Shown: positions 1 to 5,480 of the stretch, one piece after another
Layout of the letters: every line of letters starts with the position of its first letter
Numbering within the stretch: the first letter of the stretch is position 1
Source: Porphyromonas sp.
GTDB taxonomy: Bacteria; Bacteroidota; Bacteroidia; Bacteroidales; Porphyromonadaceae
Direction of reading: 5' to 3'
Length of the DNA: 5,480 bases
Assembly (NCBI GenBank): GCA_003640335.1
Contig: RBKG01000121.1
Span: 1 to 5,480, forward strand
Made by a program: the position numbers and the translations under genes
The notes under the pieces: model-generated
Database searches by the model: none
What the model was told of the DNA's origin: nothing
The model's input: only the letters and a program-made list of their open reading frames with translations

Positions 1-10
1 TCTTTCTGGT

Positions 11-48
11 CATATCGCAAAGGTACTAAAAGTTGCATTATATGGAAA
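11..48 (-). promoter_or_regulatory. possible leftward promoter for a gene beyond the left edge
   Basis: On the minus strand, 25 down to 18 reads TACCTTTG, a full match to the Bacteroidetes -7 consensus TAnnTTTG. The expected -33 TTG is not clear: at 20-bp spacing there is TTT (48-46). An ATG at 13-11 follows almost at once, which would give a near-leaderless message, so the true start may lie outside the window. If real, the region 1-227 is a divergent intergenic region shared with the epimerase operon. Only the -7 half is well supported. Confidence 0.4.
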
Positions 49-76
49 CTTTATAGAGATAAGTTAAATGATAATT

Positions 77-164
77 GTAAGTACACGTAAACACTTCAGT
101 GAGTACGCGTACTTACTGAAGTGAGTGCGTGTACTCACTGAAACGAGTACGACGTACTGACTTA
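77..164. repeat. four imperfect 22-bp tandem repeats upstream of the epimerase operon
   Basis: Four consecutive units lie at 77-98, 99-120, 121-142 and 143-164. Units 2 and 3 agree at 19 of 22 positions. Unit 1 agrees with unit 2 at 15 of 22. Unit 4 keeps the GAGTACG..CGTAC core and then drifts. Each unit contains a GTAC/GTAC-like inverted core, for example GTACGCGTAC at 103-112. Unit 2 with its flanks (94-121) is a 28-nt palindrome with 13 of 14 Watson-Crick pairs, and 120-139 in unit 3 can also fold. The array ends two bases before the -33 box. The 22-bp period is about two helical turns, so equivalent bases face nearly the same side of the DNA, as in a multi-site operator. A plain intergenic minisatellite is the alternative. 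Confidence 0.85.
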
Positions 165-166
165 AT

Positions 167-198
167 CTTGGGTTAATGGAGAGAGTATGCTATCTTTG
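167..198 (+). promoter_or_regulatory. Bacteroidetes-type promoter of the epimerase operon
   Basis: A TTG (-33 box) at 168-170, preceded by C, is followed after exactly 20 bases by TATCTTTG (191-198), a full match to TAnnTTTG. This is the consensus for the primary sigma factor of Bacteroidetes. Transcription would start a few bases after 198, giving a leader of roughly 20-25 nt before the ATG at 228. The tandem repeats end immediately upstream, so a protein bound there would sit next to RNA polymerase. Confidence 0.85.
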
Positions 199-227
199 CA
201 TCATTGAATTATATATAAAGGAATATC

Positions 228-1412
228 ATGAATACAAAGACTTATTTTGCCTATTGGGCAGAGCGTTACAAAGACGAACTGACAAATAATATCCTACCTT
301 TCTGGCTTGAGCATGGACTTGACCATAAGCATGGCGGTATTTATACTTGCCTTGACCGTGATGGTAAGCTTATGGATACGACTAAGAGCGTTTGGTTTCA
401 AGGTCGTGCTGGCTACATCTTCGCTAATGTGTACAATCATATCGATGCTCGCCCTGAGTATCTAGCAGCAAGCAAACTCTGTATTGATTTTATAGAGAAG
501 CATTGTTTCAATGAGGAGGGACGTATGTACTTTGAGGTAGGGGAAGATGGTACTCCTCTTCGTCTGCGTCGCTATGTCTTCAGTGAATCATTTGCAATCA
601 TCGCAATGGCTGAGTATAGCCTAGCTAGTGGCGATAAGACTTATGCCGAGAAGGCACTCAAGCTATTTAAGCAAGTGCAGACTTGGCTCGCTACACCCGG
701 CTTCTTGCCAAGTAAGTATCTTCCAACCTCTGGTGGTGGTCGTGGACACTCTATTGTGATGATTATGCTCAATGTAGCTGCTCAGGTGCGTAAGGCTATT
801 AGTGACCCTGCCCTTGATAAGCAAATAGCAGATAGCATTCACGAGCTTAAGACTTATTTCATGAAGCCTGAGTTTAAGGCGCTTCTTGAAGGTGTAGGTC
901 CTAATGGCGAATTTATTGATACGATTAATGGTCGTCTGATTAACCCCGGTCACTGCATTGAGACTGCTTGGTTCTTGATGGACGAAGTCAAGTATCGTGG
1001 CGGAGATAAAGAACTTCTTGATATGGCTCTTACTATCTTAGACTGGTCTTGGGAATGGGGCTGGGATAAGGAATTCGGCGGTATCATTAACTTCCGTGAC
1101 TGCAAGGGCTTCCCTCAACAAGATTACTCTCAGGATATGAAATTCTGGTGGCCACAAACTGAGGCTATTATTGCTACTCTTTATGCTTATGAGCTAACGA
1201 ATGATGAAAAGTATCTCACTTGGCATAAGCAAATCAGTGACTGGACGTATGCGCACTTCCCTGATGCTGAGTATGGAGAGTGGTACGGCTACTTGCATAG
1301 AGATGGTTCGGTAGCACAACCTGCTAAGGGTAATATCTTCAAAGGACCTTTCCATATCCCTCGTATGATGATTAAGAGTTATCAACTCTGCGATGAATTG
1401 CTCAAGAAATAA
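228..1412 (+). CDS. N-acylglucosamine 2-epimerase (AGE / renin-binding-protein family)
   Basis: This cytoplasmic enzyme is predicted to interconvert N-acetyl-D-mannosamine and N-acetyl-D-glucosamine, the step after the lyase in Bacteroidetes sialic acid catabolism. The 394-aa length is normal for the family, an (alpha/alpha)6 barrel. Visible family motifs are HGGIYTCLDRDG (35-46), WFQGRAGYIF with R60 (56-65), RGHSIVM with H174, NPGHCIETAW with H242 and E245 (239-248), KFWWPQTEAI with E312 (305-314), GEWYGYLHRDG (350-360) and KGPFHIPR with H376 (372-379). H242 and H376 match the two catalytic histidines of the family. The ATG is preceded by AAAGGAA (217-223) and sits about 30 nt after the promoter. 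Its stop shares one base with the next start (TAATG). Mannose isomerases and cellobiose 2-epimerases share this fold, so substrate is inferred from family resemblance and the mutarotase neighbours. A nanE-type label is plausible but not certain. Confidence 0.9.
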   Translation: MNTKTYFAYWAERYKDELTNNILPFWLEHGLDHKHGGIYTCLDRDGKLMDTTKSVWFQGRAGYIFANVYNHIDARPEYLAASKLCIDFIEKHCFNEEGRMYFEVGEDGTPLRLRRYVFSESFAIIAMAEYSLASGDKTYAEKALKLFKQVQTWLATPGFLPSKYLPTSGGGRGHSIVMIMLNVAAQVRKAISDPALDKQIADSIHELKTYFMKPEFKALLEGVGPNGEFIDTINGRLINPGHCIETAWFLMDEVKYRGGDKELLDMALTILDWSWEWGWDKEFGGIINFRDCKGFPQQDYSQDMKFWWPQTEAIIATLYAYELTNDEKYLTWHKQISDWTYAHFPDAEYGEWYGYLHRDGSVAQPAKGNIFKGPFHIPRMMIKSYQLCDELLKK

Positions 1413-2668
1413 TGACCCTATTACATTACTCTAAAACCACACTTATGGCTATACTGCTCCTTATCTTGGGGTATAGCCATAAGACCCTTATCGCCCAAGA
1501 AGGGCGTGTGCGCTATGCTCAAACTCCTCAGATAGATTCTGCCTATGCTAAGGGGGTGTCGGGACACATGGCTGTACTCTCACAAGGGTATCTGCTTATG
1601 GCTGGCGGTTGCAATTTTCCTGATAAGTCGGCTCTAGAAGGAGGCAAAAAGAGGTTCTATTCGGACATATACATTGCTGATTTGTATAAAGCAGGTAGGA
1701 CGCAAAGCTCTGATACAATAAAACTTAGTTGGAAGAAACTTAGTCATCGTCGTTTGCCTAAGCCTACGGCTTATGCCGGCTCGATACCTTATCAAACACC
1801 TAATGGGAAGACATTACTTCTGGTAGCAGGAGGCAAGTCTGATGAGGGCGATTTGAAGAAGGTCTATTACATTGAGGTTTACTCTGATAGCCATTGTAGC
1901 GTTGATACTCTGCCGGACTTGCCAGAGCCTCGTAGTGGTATGGCTACTGTTATCCTGAAAGACCGATTTTATCTAATAGGAGGTTCTGTATCGGGACGTT
2001 TATCAAACTCTGTTATTTCCTTAGACCTGCTCAATCTGAAGGCAGGATGGCGTAATGAAGAGCCTTACCCTCATAGCCCTTTTCTTAAACTTGTTGGCTG
2101 TAAAGAATATGATAAAATTGGTTTTGTCGGCTCCTTTACTGGCGTTGAGGACCCAAATAAAGCCGTAGAAGCGGATGTAACAGTCATGACTTATGAGCCT
2201 GAAGCGCGCAAGTGGCAGGCCTTCCCTGTAGCCGAGAAAAGTCTATTGAAGGATTTGAGCTTTGGTGGAGGTTGCACTGTTGGTTGGAGTCCCTCATTCT
2301 TTGGTGGTGTACGCTCAAGTATTTTTGTGAAGGCTCTGGAGCGTGAGAAGCAACTTAAGCAAGCTCGAGAAGCAGGTGATAAAAAACTGATTTTAGAGTT
2401 AGAGGGCGATGGTCGAGCCTATCTTGACCAAGACCCTACTTGGTATGGGTTTACACCTAACTGGTACGATTTTGATTTCAAGAAACGAGACTGGGTACAA
2501 CCTCATGGCAAGTCTATGCCTGCTAGGGCTGATGCTGTTTATCTATCTAGGCCAGATGGGAATTTCAATGGTATTCTTATTGGTGGAGAGATAAAACCGG
2601 GGGTAAGAAGTTCGGACATCTTCATCTTCGAGGAACCTAAAATAAATATATCTATAATTTCATTATGA
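1412..2668 (+). CDS. exported Kelch-repeat mutarotase, cyclically permuted NanM-like family
   Basis: This is a predicted periplasmic beta-propeller that speeds interconversion of sugar anomers, most likely of N-acetylneuraminate, by relation to E. coli NanM. Residues 1-28 look like a signal peptide: a basic N-terminus with K8, a hydrophobic core LMAILLLILGY (11-21) and a likely cut after LIA (26-28). No lipobox cysteine is seen. Kelch-like blades with paired glycines are visible at GHMAVLSQGYLLMAGG (51-66), LLLVAGG (135-141), RFYLIGG (185-191) and GILIGGE (387-393). The FFGGVRSSIF segment (296-305), a charged helical stretch (307-335) and TWYGFTPNWYDFD (343-355) resemble the permuted family rather than NanM itself. 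The 418 aa are longer than E. coli NanM. It starts on the last base of the epimerase stop and lacks an obvious ribosome binding site, so translational coupling is likely. The exact sugar is inferred. Confidence 0.85.
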   Translation: MTLLHYSKTTLMAILLLILGYSHKTLIAQEGRVRYAQTPQIDSAYAKGVSGHMAVLSQGYLLMAGGCNFPDKSALEGGKKRFYSDIYIADLYKAGRTQSSDTIKLSWKKLSHRRLPKPTAYAGSIPYQTPNGKTLLLVAGGKSDEGDLKKVYYIEVYSDSHCSVDTLPDLPEPRSGMATVILKDRFYLIGGSVSGRLSNSVISLDLLNLKAGWRNEEPYPHSPFLKLVGCKEYDKIGFVGSFTGVEDPNKAVEADVTVMTYEPEARKWQAFPVAEKSLLKDLSFGGGCTVGWSPSFFGGVRSSIFVKALEREKQLKQAREAGDKKLILELEGDGRAYLDQDPTWYGFTPNWYDFDFKKRDWVQPHGKSMPARADAVYLSRPDGNFNGILIGGEIKPGVRSSDIFIFEEPKINISIISL

Positions 2669-3117
2669 TACTAGGAGACCTTAAGTATTCGGAGCGTATC
2701 GAACAGCTCCACCCAGATTTTAAGCGTGTTTTTGATTATATCAAGAGCCACGACCTATTGAATGCTCCTCTTGAGCGCATTGTGCTCGATGGAGATAAGT
2801 TATTTATCAACAATGTAAATCCTCAGCTAGTTAAGGCTGAAGAACAGCCTTTGGAGGCACACAAAGCCTATTTGGATATACATATCGTGCTAGAGGGCAA
2901 GGAGCGTATCGGCTGGAAGAGCATCAATGACTGTGCTGCGCCCTCTAAGGCTTATGATGAAGAGGGCGACTATATGCTTTTTCACGAAGAGCCTACGAGT
3001 TTTGTAGACCTTAAGCCCGGTCAATTTGCAATCGTGTGGCCAGAAGACCCACATGCGCCACTTATTGGCGAGGGCAAGGTGCGCAAGCTAATCGTTAAAG
3101 CACTCGTTAATCCCTAA
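2665..3117 (+). CDS. YhcH/YjgK/YiaL family protein, probable cytoplasmic sugar (N-acetylneuraminate) anomerase, NanQ-like
   Basis: This is a small cupin-fold protein of 150 aa, the usual size for the family. E. coli YhcH (NanQ) is an N-acetylneuraminate anomerase, and the same activity is inferred here. Visible motifs are the N-terminal MILGDL, the metal-site region LEAHKAYLDIHIVLEGKE (63-80) with E64, H66, D71 and H73, then GDYMLFHEEP (101-110), and FAIVWPEDPHAP (121-132) with E127 and H130, followed by KLIVKA (141-146). There is no signal peptide, so it should be cytoplasmic. Its ATG overlaps the mutarotase stop (ATGA at 2665-2668) and has no good ribosome binding site, which suggests coupled translation. 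It is the last gene of the operon; a terminator follows 19 nt later. Other family members act on other sugars, so the substrate rests on context. Confidence 0.87.
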   Translation: MILGDLKYSERIEQLHPDFKRVFDYIKSHDLLNAPLERIVLDGDKLFINNVNPQLVKAEEQPLEAHKAYLDIHIVLEGKERIGWKSINDCAAPSKAYDEEGDYMLFHEEPTSFVDLKPGQFAIVWPEDPHAPLIGEGKVRKLIVKALVNP

Positions 3118-3136
3118 GTCTTTAGGCTAAGATTAT

Positions 3137-3176
3137 AAAAAAGGCAGCTGCAGATTTAATCTGTAGCTGCCTTTTT
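3137..3176. terminator. bidirectional intrinsic terminator between convergent genes
   Basis: A 13-bp stem (3143-3155 with 3159-3171) closes a 3-nt TTA loop; the only imperfection is one G-T pair. Six A residues precede it (3137-3142) and five T residues follow (3172-3176), so it has the shape of an intrinsic terminator on both strands. It lies 19 nt after the stop of the YhcH-like gene and 16 nt from the stop of the convergent acyltransferase, and can serve both units. Confidence 0.93.
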
Positions 3177-3192
3177 ACTGATTAGGTCGAGC

Positions 3193-5178
3193 TTATTTCG
3201 CCTCTTTTGTCTGAGGAGAAGAAACAAGTCTCTGCTTTCTGCGGATAAATTCTCCAGCAAGATAGTGCGCTCCATGAAGGCTAAGGTGAGCCCAATCGGA
3301 AAGGACGCTTATGCCATCATGAAAGAGGTTTTCTGGAATGTATTGAGCCATATCAACCCAGCGAACGGTTGGGTATTTTTTTTCTACATGTCGTTGTATG
3401 CTATCCGCAACTCTTTTCGATTCTACAAAATTAGCTCCTGTTAAAGGGTCTCGATCAAATAAAGCCTTGATGTATCGTGGATTTATTCCTAGGCCCTTTT
3501 GTACTAAAGAAGCGTGGGGGAAACCAGCATTATAGTAGTAGCAAGTGTTGAGAAGAATAACATCTTTACCTGCATCAGTAAAGGTAGTTAGCATCTGATC
3601 TATCGAACTAAGCATGCTGGGATTCTTAATGTAGTACATGTTGCCCCAAAAGTTAGCAATAATGATGGTTGAGTATTTTTTGTAATCAGTAATAAGCTTT
3701 TGATTCCTATCTAGGTATATTTTTTCTTCTGGTCCTCTTCTACCATAGACTCCTTTTTGAACAAGATTCAATAAGGTCAGACTATCCATACTGGGATCAT
3801 AGATGTATATTCCAGATCTGATGCCAGATATAGTGCCATGCCAGCCTTCATGTTTAGCTATACTATCGAGCAAAGGACGACTATGCAGCGCATGTGAGTC
3901 TCCAACAATAAGTACATTTAGAGGTTTGTTGGAGTCTCCAACGGCAGTGGTATTGCTATGAGGTAAATAGGGAATATCTGTTGGGGATAGTTGTTGAATT
4001 TCGGCTACATCAAGTTTATAATTTGGGGTAGGACACAAGAATGCAAAAGTTAAAATTAAGATACTAGGACTTACATATAGGGATAACGCAGCCGAAGAGA
4101 AACTCCATTTGCGGTGGCGTAATGGTTCTTCAATGAAGTAGTAGCTTAAAGTAGAACAAATGAAGATGAGTACTAGAAGCCCTATTTGAGTGTGTATTGG
4201 AAACGACCTCCCATCTGCTACATATCTGAAGATAGCGAGTAGTGTCCAATGCCAAAGATAGAGAGAATAAGATATTTTTCCAACCCAAACAATCGGAGTT
4301 ACAGACATAAGTTTATTATACCATTGTCCAGTGTTACGCCCAGCATAGATAAGACCAGCGGTTGCTAGACAAGGAATGAGAGCTAGTACTCCGGGAAAAT
4401 ATGGCTTAATATATGGACCCCAAAAGATGCTGACAATAATAGCAACTAAGGAGATTATACTTAAAATTATGTTGTTTGTCGATGATATCTGGGATTTGGG
4501 GTGTTCAACTAAGAAGATAGCTAGCATAGCTCCGATGAGCATTTCTGAAAATCGGATATGAGCAAGGTAATAACTATCCCAAGTATAGTGAATAAGACCA
4601 CTGAGCGTAGAGATTATTGTTAATCCGAGTAGAATCAAGATTAAGATGCTACCGCTCCTTACACTCCATTTACATTTTTGAGCAAAGGAAGTTAAACCAA
4701 TCAGTATGATAGGGAATACAAAATAAAACTGTTCTTCAACAGCCAAACTCCATAACTGTAGAAAGGGTTTCTGATTAATCTCTCCGGAAAAATATCCACC
4801 ATCTAGTTGAGCGAAGAAAAAGTTCCCTGAAAATAAAATAGCAGATAGAGCGGACTCCTTTACTTCACTGTAGTCATGGGGCAGAAATAGTAAACGAGCA
4901 AGAGCAAGTCCAACAATTAGAATGGTAAAGAATGCTGGTAGTATGCGCTTGATTCTTCTAATATAAAAATCTTTGAAAGAAAACTTATCTTGCTTGATTT
5001 CATTATAAATAACGTTGGTTATGAGGTAGCCAGATAGAACAAAGAAGATGTCTACTCCAAGGAACCCATTAGGAACACGATAGCCATTAAAATGAAATGC
5101 TACTACTGACAGCACTGCAAGAGCTCTAAGTCCATCAATATCCGCTCTGTAATTTTTAGTTGAAGGTGTAAATAATTT
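3193..5178 (-). CDS. membrane O-acyltransferase with C-terminal SGNH domain (OafA/OafB-like)
   Basis: This is a predicted inner-membrane enzyme that passes acyl (usually acetyl) groups across the membrane to a surface glycan. With ATG at 5178 it has 661 aa, usual for this fusion family. Residues about 10-385 are the acyltransferase-3 domain with roughly 11 membrane segments. It shows YRADIDGLRALAVL (10-23), AFHF with catalytic-type H29, GFLGVDIFFVLSGYLIT (38-54), YIRRIKRILPAF (72-83) and LWSLAVEEQFYF (142-153). From about 419 comes the periplasmic SGNH domain: VLIVGDSHA (422-430) with nucleophile S428, and SDWAHLSLHG (627-636) with the D628/H631 pair. The frame also opens at TTG 5208 (671 aa), but that codon lies within the promoter. 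The gene stands alone and converges on the epimerase operon. It looks richer in A+T than that operon, as often seen for surface-polysaccharide genes. The acceptor (O-antigen, capsule, other glycan) cannot be told from the sequence. Confidence 0.9.
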   Translation of the reverse strand, partial: KLFTPSTKNYRADIDGLRALAVLSVVAFHFNGYRVPNGFLGVDIFFVLSGYLITNVIYNEIKQDKFSFKDFYIRRIKRILPAFFTILIVGLALARLLFLPHDYSEVKESALSAILFSGNFFFAQLDGGYFSGEINQKPFLQLWSLAVEEQFYFVFPIILIGLTSFAQKCKWSVRSGSILILILLGLTIISTLSGLIHYTWDSYYLAHIRFSEMLIGAMLAIFLVEHPKSQISSTNNIILSIISLVAIIVSIFWGPYIKPYFPGVLALIPCLATAGLIYAGRNTGQWYNKLMSVTPIVWVGKISYSLYLWHWTLLAIFRYVADGRSFPIHTQIGLLVLIFICSTLSYYFIEEPLRHRKWSFSSAALSLYVSPSILILTFAFLCPTPNYKLDVAEIQQLSPTDIPYLPHSNTTAVGDSNKPLNVLIVGDSHALHSRPLLDSIAKHEGWHGTISGIRSGIYIYDPSMDSLTLLNLVQKGVYGRRGPEEKIYLDRNQKLITDYKKYSTIIIANFWGNMYYIKNPSMLSSIDQMLTTFTDAGKDVILLNTCYYYNAGFPHASLVQKGLGINPRYIKALFDRDPLTGANFVESKRVADSIQRHVEKKYPTVRWVDMAQYIPENLFHDGISVLSDWAHLSLHGAHYLAGEFIRRKQRLVSSPQTKEAK

Positions 5179-5205
5179 CATCTGTGATTTATTGATTCTG
5201 GTGTG

Positions 5206-5237
5206 CAAAGTTAGTTATTGATAAGGGGGTATGCAAA
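5206..5237 (-). promoter_or_regulatory. Bacteroidetes-type promoter of the acyltransferase gene
   Basis: Read on the minus strand, TTTG at 5237-5234 (-33) is followed after 20 bases by TAACTTTG at 5213-5206 (-7), full matches to both boxes. Transcription would begin near 5200, leaving a leader of roughly 20-25 nt before the ATG at 5178, a geometry like that of the epimerase promoter. The TTG at 5208-5206 is part of the -7 box and so would not be in the mRNA. Confidence 0.85.
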
Positions 5238-5357
5238 ATGTTTATCCTTGTTCTTATGGCGTAATATGTATTCTAATCTGAAAAGATATATCTGATTATG
5301 TAGAAAAAGGGAACATATAATTAGTTTGTTTAAGCGTGAATATCATCATTACAATTA
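5238..5357. other. AT-rich intergenic stretch without recognisable gene
   Basis: Together with the promoter and the structured segment to its right, this makes up the roughly 300 bases (5179-5480) without a gene. No credible reading frame is seen on either strand; only very short ones occur, such as an 8-codon frame from the ATG at 5238. A 10-base palindrome AGATATATCT lies near 5285 but has no clear role. Confidence 0.6.
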
Positions 5358-5376
5358 GAGACCGCTGGGCGGTCTC
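5358..5376. repeat. perfect 8-bp GC-rich hairpin
   Basis: GAGACCGC (5358-5365) pairs fully with GCGGTCTC (5369-5376) around a TGG loop. No T run follows on the plus strand; on the minus strand the stem is followed by TAATTGTAAT. It is therefore not a classic terminator by itself, and it abuts the next hairpin with no gap. Confidence 0.8.
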
Positions 5377-5405
5377 CAAAAGGACAAGTCAAATTTGTCC
5401 TTTTG
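5377..5405. terminator. perfect 11-bp hairpin, possible bidirectional terminator
   Basis: CAAAAGGACAA (5377-5387) pairs fully with TTGTCCTTTTG (5395-5405) around a 7-nt loop. The A4 and T4 runs at the stem ends give terminator-like shape on both strands, but the T run is short and the GC part is small. It could end a leftward gene lying beyond the right edge. Equally, with the preceding hairpin, it may be part of a dispersed repeat element. Confidence 0.5.
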
Positions 5406-5480
5406 TGGGGCTTTGCAGAATGCAGCAATCGCAAGGCATTGAGACTGAGGGCGCAGGGAGTTTACTTATGTAAATGACCA

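Noticed and set aside
77..164. CRISPR array
   Set aside because: The units are contiguous and diverged, with no unique spacers between them and no cas gene nearby.
663..953. 96-codon open frame on the minus strand inside the epimerase
   Set aside because: It is fully covered by a well-supported plus-strand gene with conserved motifs, has no promoter or ribosome binding site that I can see, and its translation resembles no family I know.
2409..2594. 61-codon plus-strand frame inside the mutarotase
   Set aside because: It is an out-of-frame shadow of the Kelch protein; its hydrophobic look comes from shifted glycine- and aspartate-rich codons.
4376..4561. 61-codon plus-strand frame antisense to the acyltransferase
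   Set aside because: It lies opposite a conserved membrane domain, with no start signals of its own.
5178..5208. TTG start of the acyltransferase adding 10 residues
   Set aside because: The TTG is part of a full-match -7 promoter box, so it would not be transcribed; the ATG at 5178 is preferred.
5389..5478. short minus-strand open frame running in from the right edge
   Set aside because: It is 29 codons at most, stops within the second hairpin, and overlaps the structured non-coding segment; its sequence looks like translated repeat DNA rather than a protein.

Overview
The window looks like a chromosome segment of a Bacteroidales bacterium, perhaps Porphyromonas-like. This rests mainly on two good matches to the Bacteroidetes housekeeping promoter (TTG, about 20 bp, TAnnTTTG): one upstream of the first gene and one upstream of the minus-strand gene. 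The gene families fit: an exported cyclically permuted mutarotase next to an AGE-type epimerase is a common Bacteroidetes arrangement. The genus is not fixed by anything I can see.

Layout. Positions 1-227 are a non-coding regulatory region. It holds a possible leftward promoter, four imperfect 22-bp tandem repeats (77-164), and a rightward promoter that starts within a few bases of the repeats. Positions 228-3117 form a tightly overlapping three-gene operon: an N-acylglucosamine 2-epimerase, an exported Kelch-type (NanM-like) mutarotase, and a YhcH/NanQ-type sugar anomerase. A strong hairpin with A and T runs on both sides (3137-3176) follows and can end transcription in both directions. On the minus strand lies one large membrane acyltransferase with an SGNH domain, probably a surface-glycan O-acetyltransferase. 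Its start is best placed at 5178, because the upstream TTG start at 5208 lies inside the promoter. From 5179 to 5480 there is no gene: the promoter, an AT-rich stretch, then two abutting perfect hairpins and a further structured segment cut by the window edge.

How the genes work together (inference). The operon looks like part of sialic acid / N-acetyl-amino-sugar catabolism. The exported mutarotase would equilibrate sugar anomers in the periplasm, the YhcH-like protein would do so in the cytoplasm, and the epimerase would convert ManNAc to GlcNAc. The lyase, transporter, kinase and sialidase expected for a full pathway are not in the window. The acyltransferase is convergent and separately transcribed, so a functional link to the operon is not shown. 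I see no convincing novel system. The least explained items are the repeat array and the structured element at the right edge.
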